DNA of 64,000 nt from Prinia subflava (GCF_021018805.1 NW_026960607.1:4714501-4778500); one strand, 5' to 3'. Counted from the first letter of the stretch, positions 20,771 through 31,411 are shown. A program made the numbers and translations. The notes: generated by a model from the letters alone, not told the origin.

Positions 20771-23700
20771 TTCTCTTTTAGTGGTTCTTCGTTCCAGGTT
20801 TTGATGTATACCTCATCTCCTGGTTCGATATTGTGGACTGGATTCTCCAGGGCCAGTGGTCTGTTCCACACGAGAACACTTCGAAGCCGAGCTAGAGTTT
20901 TCCCGAGGGACAGAACATAATTATACACATCTTGTTTCCCTGTGACATGAACATTTGGATTGGGGTTAGGAGATTCATATGGTTTCCCATACAATATTTC
21001 ATAAGGACTAACTGACATCCCACTCCTAGGCTTTATCCGAACCCTCAGCAATGCGATCGGCAAAGCCTGTGGCCACTGCAGTTTGGCTTCCTGGCATATT
21101 TTACTGATCTGCCTCTTCAGTGTCTGGTTCATTCTTTCTACTTGCCCACTTGACTGGGGTCTCCATGGTGTGTGGAGGTCCCAAGATAATCCCAATAACT
21201 TGCTTACCTCTTGTACCACCGTGGCTATGAAGTGTGGGCCTCTGTCTGATGATATCCCTAGGGGCACCCCAAACCTGGGAATGATTTCCTGTAATAACCA
21301 CTTAACTGTTTCCTTCGCTTGGTTTGTGCGGCAGGGAAGGGCTTCTGGCCATCCAGAAAACGTGTCAACCCCTACTAACAGGTATTTGTATCCCCGAGTT
21401 TTTGGCAGTTCTGCAAAATCCACTTGCCAATAGTCTCCTGGTTCTATTCCTATCCGAATTCTGCCTAACTGTGCCTGTCGTCTAGCTACGGGATTGTTTT
21501 TCAGACAGATTTCACATTTAGACATTACTGACTTGGCCATTGTTTGCATCCGTACTGAGATTAGGTATTGTCTTAGCCACTTTACCAACGCCTCTGCACC
21601 CCAGTGACACTCATTATGTTTTACCTGTAAAATTTCTCTCATTACCAAAGGAGGTACCACTATTTGCCCTTGTGCGGTTACATACCACCCTTCTGCGTTC
21701 TTCTGTGCCTTCAGCAGTTGTGCTAGTCTGTCATCTTCGATTGTATAGTTTGGCTTCGGAGGCAAATTAAATTGAGAGATATTAAGTCTTGATGGTATCA
21801 ACGCCATTGTTTTCTGCACCTCTCGCGCTACCTGACGGGCTGCCCAATCTGCTTTTCGATTTCCTTCACAAATTTTGGAGTTGCCTGATTGATGTGCCTT
21901 GCAGTGCATGATTGCTACTTGTTCAGGTTTTTGTACTGCATCTATCAATTGTAGGACTGCATCTTGATGTTTAATATTTGTCCCTTGGGAGGACAGCAGT
22001 CCTCTTTCTTTCCATAAAGCTCCGTGTACATGCACTACTCCAAAGGCATATTTGGAGTCAGGCCACATATTTACTGTCTTCCCTTCACTCAGCTCGAGTG
22101 CTCTGGTTAATGCGATTAGTTCTGCCCTTTGTGCAGACGTGTTAGGTGGTAGTGATTTTGCCTCTATTACTACATCAATTGTAGTTACCGCATATCCCGC
22201 GTATCTGGCTCTGTTCTCCATGAAGCTGCTTCCATCTGTAAAGAGTTCCCACTCTGGTTGCTCCAGGGGGACATCCTTCAGATCTGTTCTTGCTGAATAA
22301 GTGTGCTCGATGACTTCTAGACAGTCATGCTCTAATGGACCTTCCTCAGCTGTGGCACCTAGAAATAGAGCTGGATTCAAGAGGTTAGTTGTTTTTAGTG
22401 CAACGTCATCCTGCTCAGTCAGGGTTACCTGAAACTTCATCATCCGGCTTGGAGAGAGCCAATGGCCCCCCTTTTGTTCCAGGACTGTAGTTACCATGTG
22501 TGGCACATAGACATCTATGTGTCTTCCCATTGTGAGCTTCTTGGCTTCCTGTATCAGCAGCACGGTAGCTGCCACTGCCCGCAGACATGAAGGCCATCCG
22601 GCACTTACGTTGTTGAGTTGTTTGGAAAAGTAACCCACCGGCCTTTTCCAGCTTCCCAGTCGTTGGGTCAGGACTCCCAGTGCCAGTTGCTGCCTTTCAT
22701 GCACGTACAGCTGAAAGTCTTTAGACAGATCAGGTAACCCCAAAGCAGGAGCAGTTGTCAGTGCTTCCTTTAACTTCTGGAAGGCCTCTTTCTGTGGTTT
22801 GCCCCAGGTGAACGGCTGCGTCTTCTGAGCCTCGTACAAGGGTTTTGCAATCAGTCCATAGTCCATGATCCACAGGCGACACCACCCTGTCATTCCGAGG
22901 AAGATCCGCAGCTCGTGTAGATTCTGGGGCTCTGGAATAGCACAGATAGCTTGAATACGATTAGTACCCAGTTTTCTCTGCCCTTCTGAGATTTCACATC
23001 CCAGGTAAATCACAGTCTGTTGGGCAATTTGTGCTTTTTCTCTGGATACCTTATACCCTCCCATTCCTAATGAATTTAAGATCTCAATGGTTACCTTTAT
23101 GCAGGTCATTTCTTCCTCTGTTGCAATCAAAATGTCATCTACATACTGGAGTAATAAATATTGGTCTCTTGGTACTTGCCCTTCTCTGGTCCAGATTTCC
23201 AGTTCTTTTGCCAGTTGACTTCCAAAGAGAGTGGGGGACCCCTTGTACCCCATCGGTAATCGAGTCCAGGTGAGCTGAGTTTTTCTTCCACTTTCTGGAT
23301 GTTCCCACTCAAAGGCAAATAGTTTCCTACTTTCTTGGTCAAGGGGTATACAGAAGAAAGCATCTTTTAAGTCAATTACAGTAAACCATTTATATATCTC
23401 TTTTACGGATGCTAACAATGTATAGGGATTGGCAACCACTGGATGAATGTCTTTTGTTATTTCATTTATACCTCTTAAGTCCTGTACAAGTCTATACTCA
23501 CCATTGGGTTTCTTCACTGGGAAAATTGGGGTGTTGTATTCCGATTTACATTCCTCTAGAATTCGATATTTTAAAAATTTATCAATGGTCTTTGCTATTC
23601 CCTGTCGTGCTTCTGGTTTTATAGGGTATTGTTTAATTCGTACAGCCTTTGCTCCTTCTTGTAACTCTACATGTACCGGTTGTGCCAATTTAGATTTTCC

Positions 23701-26160
23701 AGGTACATCTGTTTCCCAGACAGAGGGAATTACTGCATCTTCTACTTCTTTAGGAATATTAGAAATTGGTTTTTCTTTTATCATCAAAATCTTTCCTGTC
23801 TTAGACTCCGGAATTTTCATTACGAGTTCACCATTCTCAAAAGTAATTACTGCCTCCAGTGCTGCCAGTAGATCGCGCCCTAAGAGCGGAGTTGGGCAGT
23901 CTGGCATGTATAAGAATTCATGGGTCAAGATCTTATCTTCAAAGCTCAATTCTAGGGGTTGCAAGAATGGCCGTACCTCCTCCTTCCCTGTGGCTCCAAT
24001 GACTGCTGCTGACTTGTTCCCGATTTGCCCCTCAAGATAATTTAGTACAGAATGTGTGGCCCCCGTGTCAATGAGAAAATCTACGTCTTTTCCTTCTAAA
24101 TGCAAAGTCACCATGGGCTCCCTTGATCCTGGCTCTCTCTCATGTAAAACCATGACTCTGGCTACACCATCCAGCTGATGCTCACTACTTTGATTAAACA
24201 TACTGTCTAACTGAGGCTGACCATTCTGGCTAAACCGGTTTGGACACTCCCTTTTCCAGTGTCCCTCCATCCGACAATATGCACACTGATTCAGACCTAA
24301 TCTACCATGACCAGAACCTCTGCCAAAGCCACCTCTATTAACGCCACGACCACCTCTACCACGTCCCCGCCCCTGTCTCTGTAAGACTGCCAAAAGGCTT
24401 TGCCCCTGTTTCTTGACAATTTCTCTGTCCCTGTTATTATAAACTTTCCAGGCAACCTCTAGGAGTTTATCCAAGTTTCTTAACTCTTCACCTTCCAGTT
24501 TCTGTAGCTTTTTCCTAATATCTTCCTGTGCCTGACCCAGAAAAATAAAGGCAAGCTGAGTTCTTCCTTGCTCACTGTCTACTTGAAGATCAGTATATCT
24601 TCTAGCTGCTTCCTTAAGTCTTTCTAGAAAGGCTGTGGGAGATTCTTTCTTTTCCTGTCGAATTTCATACAACTTAGACCAGTTCATACTCTTAGGTATT
24701 GCCTGTTGAACACCAACTGAAATCCACTCCTGATATCTCTTTAGCCTTAACATATCCACTCCAGAGGGGTCATTAGCATCCCACTCTGGGTCTGCAGTGG
24801 GAAAATTATAATCCAGTGTCCCTGTCACCAAACCATTTCGTATGTCTTCTCTAGCTCTTTCTCTTGCTGCTCGAAGAACCATATCTCTCTCTGTCTCATC
24901 CATCAGAGTGTCTAATATGACATGAATATCTTCCCAATCAGGGTTCTGAGTTTTCATTATCATCTTAACCACACGAGCTACCTTATCTGGGTTTTCTCTA
25001 TACGTTCCGGCTGATTGTTTCCATATAACTAAATCAGCAGGTGAAAAGGGTACCTTTACAAAGACGGGTCCATTAGTTCCCACCCCTTGCCTTAGTGGTG
25101 CAATAATCGTTCTCTTTTGTTTGCCTGATTTTAATATACCCTTTCCTGCCTGAGGCCACTCCAGGGCCAGTTTTCCTCGTGTTCGGTGAGCTACTGGGGC
25201 GTCTAGTTCATCTGCTTCACTGTCACTACTTTCCATTCTATCTGTCTTCTTCACATTCCCCCTTTGCTTCCGCCTCACAATCACATCCTGGACAGGTGAA
25301 TCTGGGAGGGGGGGATACAGGGGGGCAGACGGGACAGAAGCTGGTGAAGGAGGTGTAGGTGGGAGCGGAGGGTACCCTTGAGCTGGTGTTAGAGGGGGGA
25401 TAAATCTTTCAGCGGGTGTGGGCGGGGGAGCAGGATAGCTTTGGGCAGGTGTATGTGGAGAAGGGGGGGTTCTCTGAGCAGGCGGAGGAGGGACAGGCAC
25501 CTGGGCAGGCAGAGCAGGCGGAGGAGGGGCAAGCGGAGGAGCGGCTGGCACAGGCAGAGGAGGATCAGCAGACAAAGGTGGGGGTGAAACATATTGTGCT
25601 GGCGCGAGCGAGGGGGGTGTAAGAGAATCAGGTGGGGTCAGGGTGAGCGGGGTAGAACTTGGTGTTGAGGGGGCCGTGGTGGTTCCGGGAGCCATGGGAG
25701 ATACCAATAATTCCGATTCCAGTTCATCTCTTTTTTCCCCTAAAATTTCACTTAAAACTGCATGTTCCATACAATGCTTATTTTGGACGCAAGCCAGACA
25801 CTTATTATTCTCAAGCTTCATTGCTTTCATTTTGTCAAGCCACAAAACCGGTTTCTCAAGCAAGCACAGAAATAAGTAAATATATGGTAATTGTTCTACC
25901 CTTCCATCTTGTGTACAAAGCGATCTAAGTTGCATAATAACCTTCACATCAAAAGACCTGTTTTTCGGCCACCTCTGATTTTCAGGCAAAGCGTATTTTG
26001 GCCAGTGAACATTACAATATTCAATCAACTTATCTTTTCGTAATTCCTGACCGAAGTTCCCCTCTTTCCAATGTGCCAACAAACAACCCAACGGAGAAGA
26101 ACTTGGTATAGAGGCATTATTGCTGCCCAAAACCTCTTTTAACCCTTTTAGTTTCTCCAT
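20605..26160 (-). CDS. Gamma-like provirus Gag-Pro-Pol, single open frame of 1851 codons
   Basis: Domains in order: matrix (residues 1-150; residue 2 is Glu, so no myristoylation glycine); a very Pro-rich linker (about 155-300) with PSAP, a TSG101-binding late motif; capsid with PFSPADLVIWK (about 370); nucleocapsid with RG-rich repeats and one knuckle CAYCRMEGHWKREC (about 623); protease LIDTGATHSVL (about 697); reverse transcriptase with YVDDILIAT (about 1007); RNase H with LFTDGSS (about 1308); integrase with an HHCC finger (H-X3-H...C-X2-C, about 1518-1550) and catalytic D-D-E (VDFAELP, SSDRGPHF, GQVERMNQ at about 1580-1675). Unlike typical gammaretroviruses, no stop codon separates gag from pro-pol. 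Either the stop was lost or the family makes a fused precursor. The frame is otherwise intact. Confidence 0.93.
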   Translation of the reverse strand: MEKLKGLKEVLGSNNASIPSSSPLGCLLAHWKEGNFGQELRKDKLIEYCNVHWPKYALPENQRWPKNRSFDVKVIMQLRSLCTQDGRVEQLPYIYLFLCLLEKPVLWLDKMKAMKLENNKCLACVQNKHCMEHAVLSEILGEKRDELESELLVSPMAPGTTTAPSTPSSTPLTLTPPDSLTPPSLAPAQYVSPPPLSADPPLPVPAAPPLAPPPPALPAQVPVPPPPAQRTPPSPHTPAQSYPAPPPTPAERFIPPLTPAQGYPPLPPTPPSPASVPSAPLYPPLPDSPVQDVIVRRKQRGNVKKTDRMESSDSEADELDAPVAHRTRGKLALEWPQAGKGILKSGKQKRTIIAPLRQGVGTNGPVFVKVPFSPADLVIWKQSAGTYRENPDKVARVVKMIMKTQNPDWEDIHVILDTLMDETERDMVLRAARERAREDIRNGLVTGTLDYNFPTADPEWDANDPSGVDMLRLKRYQEWISVGVQQAIPKSMNWSKLYEIRQEKKESPTAFLERLKEAARRYTDLQVDSEQGRTQLAFIFLGQAQEDIRKKLQKLEGEELRNLDKLLEVAWKVYNNRDREIVKKQGQSLLAVLQRQGRGRGRGGRGVNRGGFGRGSGHGRLGLNQCAYCRMEGHWKRECPNRFSQNGQPQLDSMFNQSSEHQLDGVARVMVLHEREPGSREPMVTLHLEGKDVDFLIDTGATHSVLNYLEGQIGNKSAAVIGATGKEEVRPFLQPLELSFEDKILTHEFLYMPDCPTPLLGRDLLAALEAVITFENGELVMKIPESKTGKILMIKEKPISNIPKEVEDAVIPSVWETDVPGKSKLAQPVHVELQEGAKAVRIKQYPIKPEARQGIAKTIDKFLKYRILEECKSEYNTPIFPVKKPNGEYRLVQDLRGINEITKDIHPVVANPYTLLASVKEIYKWFTVIDLKDAFFCIPLDQESRKLFAFEWEHPESGRKTQLTWTRLPMGYKGSPTLFGSQLAKELEIWTREGQVPRDQYLLLQYVDDILIATEEEMTCIKVTIEILNSLGMGGYKVSREKAQIAQQTVIYLGCEISEGQRKLGTNRIQAICAIPEPQNLHELRIFLGMTGWCRLWIMDYGLIAKPLYEAQKTQPFTWGKPQKEAFQKLKEALTTAPALGLPDLSKDFQLYVHERQQLALGVLTQRLGSWKRPVGYFSKQLNNVSAGWPSCLRAVAATVLLIQEAKKLTMGRHIDVYVPHMVTTVLEQKGGHWLSPSRMMKFQVTLTEQDDVALKTTNLLNPALFLGATAEEGPLEHDCLEVIEHTYSARTDLKDVPLEQPEWELFTDGSSFMENRARYAGYAVTTIDVVIEAKSLPPNTSAQRAELIALTRALELSEGKTVNMWPDSKYAFGVVHVHGALWKERGLLSSQGTNIKHQDAVLQLIDAVQKPEQVAIMHCKAHQSGNSKICEGNRKADWAARQVAREVQKTMALIPSRLNISQFNLPPKPNYTIEDDRLAQLLKAQKNAEGWYVTAQGQIVVPPLVMREILQVKHNECHWGAEALVKWLRQYLISVRMQTMAKSVMSKCEICLKNNPVARRQAQLGRIRIGIEPGDYWQVDFAELPKTRGYKYLLVGVDTFSGWPEALPCRTNQAKETVKWLLQEIIPRFGVPLGISSDRGPHFIATVVQEVSKLLGLSWDLHTPWRPQSSGQVERMNQTLKRQISKICQEAKLQWPQALPIALLRVRIKPRSGMSVSPYEILYGKPYESPNPNPNVHVTGKQDVYNYVLSLGKTLARLRSVLVWNRPLALENPVHNIEPGDEVYIKTWNEEPLKEKWTGPHQVLLTTFTAVKVAGVEPWIHYTRVKKVPRGVQSWAVETFGPTKLRLKRL

Positions 26161-26429
26161 ATTACAGATACATAAAAACCACAGCTGCCGAACCTGCGTC
26201 TGACGGACGGCTGCCTAGGCAATACCACCAGGAATTCCTTTTGCCCAACCAAGCGTAGCTTTCGCTGCGTCTTAATGGCAGGCCCCCAGACCAGAGAATA
26301 AAGAACCTTACCTCTCCCCAGGGGTCGTTGTGAGCGGCGAGGGTCGCGGCTCCGATGGGCTCCCCGAGAAATCACCCGGTGCCGGCTGGAGCGTGATCGG
26401 GTCGCGGGGTCCTGGCTGCGCCCACAAGG

Positions 26430-26447
26430 TCCCGTCCTGGGTCGCCA
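26430..26447 (-). other. Primer binding site of the gamma-like provirus
   Basis: On the minus strand TGGCGACCCAGGACGGGA begins four bases after the 5' LTR end. It starts TGG as required. I cannot assign the tRNA with confidence. Confidence 0.65.
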
Positions 26448-26451
26448 AAAA

Positions 26452-26843
26452 TGTTAGCGTTGGAAAACATATAACCACACGAAGGCGATCATATGCGGTT
26501 CTTTATTCAAGCGCGCGGGACACAGGGGTGATAATACACCCAAATCTGATGTCCAAAGGATACAGAGTTGATTCGTGATTTTTATAGTTTAAATTATACA
26601 CATGTTAACTAACCCCCACCCCTAGATACTGATTATCCTATTCCTTAGTTACTATCTTAAATCATACCTACGCTTCTACCCTGATCCACACTTGATTTGG
26701 TTAAAACAATAGCATGGAGCTGTTTACAGAAGCTGACGCTTGTTCCAAGCTAGCTGCGTCAAGTTCCAGTTGTACGTTCTCTACTTTCCTCCCCCTACAC
26801 ATTACTCAATCCAGAAATTATATTTTTTAACCCTCCACCAACA
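26452..26843 (-). repeat. 5' LTR of the gamma-like provirus
   Basis: 392 bp, matching the 3' LTR except for C/T at its inner end (GCTGG versus GTTGG on the plus strand), C/T in AGTCGATT versus AGTTGATT, and an extra AT in ACACATGTTAAC. The polyadenylation signal is at 26502-26507 on the minus strand. Confidence 0.95.
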
Positions 26844-26957
26844 ATTGTAGCTCATCCTTATGTTATGCCAATGCCAGAAAAAATTCCAGGACTTTTGGGC
26901 AGAGATGTGCTTTCCCAGATAGGGATGGTCCTAACCACTGATCAGCATTTTCCTTAA
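26844..26957 (+). pseudogene. Class II protease, 3' half
   Basis: Continuation of the protease frame after the gamma-like insertion, starting with the ATTG duplication. It includes LLGRDVLSQIG, the C-terminal Gly-Arg-Asp motif of retroviral proteases, and ends at TAA 26955-26957, overlapping the pol ATG as TAATG. The frame is in phase with 18346 once one ATTG copy is ignored. Confidence 0.87.
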
Positions 26958-29642
26958 TGGCCACTGCAGAGCAGCCACCCATTTTAAGAATCACCTGGTT
27001 GACTGAAACTCCTGTATGGGTCGAGCAGTGGCCAATGACAGAAAAGAAGCTGCGAATTACCAAGCAATTAGTACAAGAACAACTAGAAGCAGGTCATATT
27101 TGGCCCTCAGTGAGTCCATGGAACACACCAATTTTTGTGATCCCCAAAAAATCAGGAAAATGGAGATTACTACATGATCTTCGTAAAGTCAATGAGCAGA
27201 TGCAAGCAATGGGTGCCTTACAGCCAGGCTTGCCAGCACCAACTATGATCCCTCAAGGGTGGAACATTGTGATCATCGATTTGAAGGACTGCTTCTTCAC
27301 CATTCCACTCCATCCACAAGACACTCAGCGCTTTGCCTTCACTGTGCTATCCATCAACAGAGCAGCCCCAGCACAACGATATGAATGGATTACACTACCT
27401 CAGGGGAGTCGGAACTCGCCAACAATGTGTCAATTGTTTGTTAGTTGGGCTTTACAACCCATTCGTCAGCATTTTTCTAGTGCAATGATCTATCATTATG
27501 TTGATGACATTCTTATTGCCACCAAAGCGCCATTGACAGAGACAGAGTTAAACTGGTTGATAGCACAATTGAAACATCGTGGACTGACTGTAGCCCCAGA
27601 AAAGATACAGCGATCAGCTCCTTGGAAATACATAGGTTGGCTGATCACGACTGCACAAATTCGCCCACAGAAAATTACATACTAACATTTCTACCTTACA
27701 TGATGCTCAGAAACTCTTTGGGGACTTGCAATGGGTTCGTACCATTGTAGGAATCACCAATGATGATTTGCAACCATTCCTACCGTGGCTTCATGGTAGT
27801 GATGCCAGCAGTCCTTGAACTTGCACCCCTGAACAACCAAAAGCTTTAGATCAAGTGTCAGAAAAGTTACAGTGTAGTTGGAGTGCTCGTCGAATAGAGC
27901 ACCTTCCACTGTCACTTTTTCTTTCCAACGCTGACGTTTGTCCATTTGCCATTGTTTTTCAATGGCAAAAGAAAAAGGGGGAACGCCTGTCTAAGTTTAA
28001 GTCAACAGCAAGTGTAATAGAATGGGTGTTTTTACCTATACAACCAAAGAGTCGTGTCATGACCAGAACAGACTCTCTTGCTGCACTCATAAAAAAGAGT
28101 AGGGACAGAATTATAGAGATAGATGGGAAAGAACCAGCAGATATCAGCTTTCCTATTAGAAGTGAGGATTTAGAGTGGAAGCTGAGACATTCTGTCACAT
28201 TACAAGAAGCGTTGCTAGGTTTTACAGGTGTGGTTCACAATCAGCAGCCAAAAGGCCTGATGTGGACTCTAATTACACGTTACCAATGGCTAGAAAGACC
28301 CTTGTGTTCCTTGACACCAGTAAAAGGCAGAACAGTTTTTACAGATGCTGGCCAAAAAGTAAAAAGAGCTGTGTGTGTATGGCAACAACAAGGAGAGTGG
28401 ATGCAACATTTACTTCAGAGCGAAGCCTGCAAACCCTTGAACTGAGAGCAGTGTGTTGGGCTTTACAAACTTGGAACAAAGAACCTCTCAATGTTGTTTC
28501 AGACTCTTTATATGTAGTTGGAGTTGTGCAAAGAATTGAAGACGCACTCAGCAAGACTACTCAAAATCAACGCTTTGGAGAACTGTTTCTGCAGCTGAGA
28601 AGTATACTGAGACAGCGTCAACATGCCTTTTGTGTTATGCACATTCGTAGTCACCAGTGCAACAGTGGTTTAGGAGAAGGCAACGCACGAGCAGATGCTG
28701 CAGTCAGTTGTGTTGCCCATATCCCTCCTGAAAACAAATTTGTACGAGCTCGCGATAGCCATGAGAATTTTCATCAGAATGCTAGGGCCTTGCACCGTCA
28801 ATTTCAAATATCTATGAACGATGCACAAGGGATCGTGCGTGCCTGCCCTCAGTGTAGTCATCATGGGCCTGGCCTTGGTTTAGGCACAAACCCAAGAGGA
28901 ATGAAAGCTCTAGAATTATGGCAGATGGATGTAACTCATGTTCTGGAATTCGGAATATTGAAATATGTCCATGTCACTGTTGATACTTATTCTAAATTCA
29001 TCTGGGCCACAGCGCAATCAGGAGAAAGAGCTTTGCATGCTGAAAGACACCTGACCGTTTGCTTTGCAGTGATGGGAGTGCCTGCAGAAATTAAGACTGA
29101 CAATGGTCCAGCCTATGTCGGTCAGCGGGTTGCTAAATTTCTGCAGAAGTGGGGAGTCAAGCATACCACCAGAATTCCTCACTCTCCTACTGGTCAAGAC
29201 ATCGTAGAAAGGGCTAATTGGATGCTGAAAGAATATTTAGCAAAGCAGAAACAAAATTATGAAACTGACATACCTACCCGATTGTCCAAAGTACTGTTTA
29301 CTTTAAACTATTTGTGTTTAGCAGAAGGAAGAGCCTGCGGTTGTTATCCACCATCAGGCAGTGAAAGAAGGAAGACCACAATCAATTCCAGGGCTTTATG
29401 TATATCATAAAAATATGCAAACGGGTGAATGGCAGGGACCAAGTCCTGTGCTGTTTAATGGTCGCGGCTATATTGTGTTTCCACAGGAGAAGCAGGACCT
29501 GTTTGGGTGCCGAGACGATTTACCCGTGCGTGTCCGCAGTCAGAGATACCAACTAGCAGTAATAACTATGGTGACAACAGTGAATTACCTGAAGTACCTC
29601 AAGAAGACCCAGGGACTGTTGAAAATTAATTGTTATAGATGA
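26957..29642 (+). pseudogene. Class II pol (RT, RNase H, integrase), disrupted
   Basis: Reverse transcriptase is open for 243 codons (26957-27685) with LLHDLRKVNEQ, LPQGSRNSPTMCQ and the catalytic YVDDILIAT. It then breaks by a frameshift near 27680 and a TGA near 27817. The connection and RNase H start continue in a second frame (27855-28445; VFTDAGQ) and then a third (28175-29410 frame), with ELRAVCWALQTW and RSHQ. Integrase follows in that frame: H-X3-H and ACPQCSHH zinc site, then WQMDVTH, KTDNGPAYV and QDIVERAN as the D-D-E positions. A final frame change near 29340 leads to the C-terminal IN region (GPSPVLFNGRGYIVFPQ) ending at 29642. At least three frame breaks make it inactive. Confidence 0.9.
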
Positions 29643-29762
29643 AATAAATAGTTGTACTGTTACAGTTATATGATTAGAGTTGTGATAAGCTATTGTTAAG
29701 ATTTAAGTTTAGGTAATAGACAAGTGTTATTTGTTTAGCTTTTATAAGAGACAACTAAAACG

Positions 29763-31070
29763 ATGAGCAGAATGTTAGGTGTTGAGATATTTGTTTTAAT
29801 TGGTGTTTTAATGGAAACAGGATCGGGAATGCCTGACGTTGACCCAAGGCAAAATATGTGGGTCACTTGGGCCAACCAGAACAAACAAGATTCCTTTTGT
29901 TTGTCTTTAGCCACACCATCTAATCCTTTTCGGACTTGCTTGATTGGGGTCCCAGTGAGCTCCATGACAGAGTTCAGAACCTGGCCTTGAATTCAAATTA
30001 ATCCAAAAAGTGTTTTAGGAACACAAGCTGCTGTCATTGCACAAAATCTTAAAGTTACTAGTACAGAGCCTCAGGAACTTGATCTTCTAGGCTCTGTGCC
30101 AGGAACTTACTGTTTAATTTTTGGACATTTTATGATAAATTCGAGCTTGTTAATCATAAACAAACAACAGCTAAAAGATGACAGCACTTGGTTATCTCCC
30201 CATTCCCCATTGTACTACAATTACACTGAATATTGCAACAAGTGGACTAAGTCTGTGACACCATTAACAGGTGTTGCTAAGAAACTGCCGCCAGGGATCT
30301 TTCTCATTTGTGGAGATAGAGCCTGGTCTGCAATGCCCCAAAAAGGTATAGGAGGACCGTGTTATTTCGGTAAATTGACATTATTTGCTCCTAGCATTCA
30401 TCAAGTTTGAGGATTGTCTCAAACGACCCGACGAGTCAAACGCAGTATGTCTCAACTAGGCCCCGACTGTAATGATCGAGTTGACTTATGGCAACCTGCA
30501 GCTGTAATCTCAGCATCCGTTTTTGCCCTAGGAGTTGCTTCAGCGCAGGCTCTCACACAATTAAAACATTTGGCCTGCTGGACAGGAAAACAGATTAATA
30601 TAACATCCAATTTGCTAAGTGCGCTTGCCAAAGATGTTAATGATATTCGTCATGCGGTGCTCCAAAACAGAGCAGCTGTGGACTTCCTCCTTTTAGCACA
30701 AGGGCATGGATGTGAAGAATTTGAGGGCATGTGCTGCATGAATTTATCATATCATTCACGATCAATTTACAAGCAGTTATCACAGTTGAAAGAGAACATG
30801 AAAAATCTTATAGTTGTAGACACTCCGTTTGACAAATGGTTTAGACCATGGGGTTTTACTGGGTGGATCAAAGATTTAATTCGTTTTAGCATAATAGTAC
30901 TTATTGTTATCGTAGTTATCTTAATTATCGTGCCTTGTTTAATACGATGCATGCAAAAATTAGCCAGCCGTGCCTTAGCATCAGTTTGGATAGCTCAAAA
31001 AGAAAAAGAGGGAACTGTAACCGAATTTCTTAGAGAACATGGGCATAATGTGCTGTGGAATGAGATTTGA
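29763..31070 (+). pseudogene. Class II env, one frame with two TGA stops
   Basis: A single frame of 436 codons starts at ATG 29763, with a hydrophobic signal (VEIFVLIGVLMETG). Nonsense TGA codons lie at 29988-29990 and 30408-30410. The surface part is short, about 220 codons. A furin-type RVKR occurs at about 30432-30443. The transmembrane subunit (30444-31070) is open: fusion region, heptads, CX6CC (CEEFEGMCC), and an anchor rich in Ile/Val (IVLIVIVVILIIVPC). The CX6CC with nearby Cys and overall look resemble alpharetroviral-type Env more than classical betaretroviral Env (inference). The last 55 bases lie inside the 3' LTR. Confidence 0.87.
30999..31015 (+). other. Polypurine tract of the class II provirus
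   Basis: AAAAGAAAAAGAGGGAA-type purine run ending just before the 3' LTR TG; it overlaps the env coding frame (KEKEGT). Confidence 0.7.
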
Positions 31071-31405
31071 GCTATCCCAAACTGGGCCTCAGATTTGGGC
31101 CTGCTAGGCCTCAGCTTTTGGCCTGTGTAGTAGATAAGCTTGTGGTGCAGCTAGAAATTGGGTTAAGGTATGGGTATCAATAGAATAGGGCAATTACTGA
31201 AAAGACACAGAAGCTGCCTTAAACTGTGATTGTTTACATAGTTGTCCACGCTTCACTGCCAATAGAAATGCACCTGTTACTGTAAACTAGTCTTTCTGTA
31301 TATAACCAGCCATCTCGGGAATAAAGAGGAGAATATATGTTATAACCATATTGGTTCGACCTGCGTTGCTCTGTCTCCAGCCCCAAGATCGAGTCCCAGA
31401 CTTCA
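31016..31405 (+). repeat. 3' LTR of the class II provirus
   Basis: 390 bp, TGTAACCG...AGACTTCA, followed by the GGTGGG duplication. Lacks three bases (AGA within GTAGAAGTAG) relative to the 5' LTR and has about nine substitutions. Confidence 0.93.
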
Positions 31406-31411
31406 GGTGGG

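Larger units (their letters stand above)
18347..26843 (-). mobile_element. Inner provirus: class I (gamma-like), full length, apparently intact
   Basis: LTRs at 26452-26843 (5') and 18347-18736 (3') are inverted relative to the surrounding elements. The target duplication ATTG (18343-18346 and 26844-26847) is 4 bp, as for gammaretroviruses. Between the LTRs on the minus strand are a PBS, an uninterrupted 1851-codon gag-pro-pol, an overlapping uninterrupted 650-codon env and a polypurine tract. By eye the LTRs differ at two bases and one 2-bp indel in about 390 bp. This is the youngest layer: it sits inside an element that sits inside another. All parts needed for a provirus seem present, but activity cannot be judged from sequence. 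Confidence 0.95.
14749..31405 (+). mobile_element. Middle provirus: class II (beta-like, ERVK-type), split by a gamma-like element
   Basis: LTRs at 14749-15141 and 31016-31405 carry a perfect 6-bp target duplication GGTGGG (14743-14748 and 31406-31411); 6 bp is usual for alpha/betaretroviruses. Gene order is gag, pro with dUTPase, pol, env. Several stops and frameshifts make it non-coding as it stands. By eye the two LTRs differ at about nine sites and one 3-bp indel over about 390 bp, more than the inner element and less than the outer one. It is interrupted in protease at 18346/26844 by the reverse-oriented gamma-like provirus. Confidence 0.94.
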
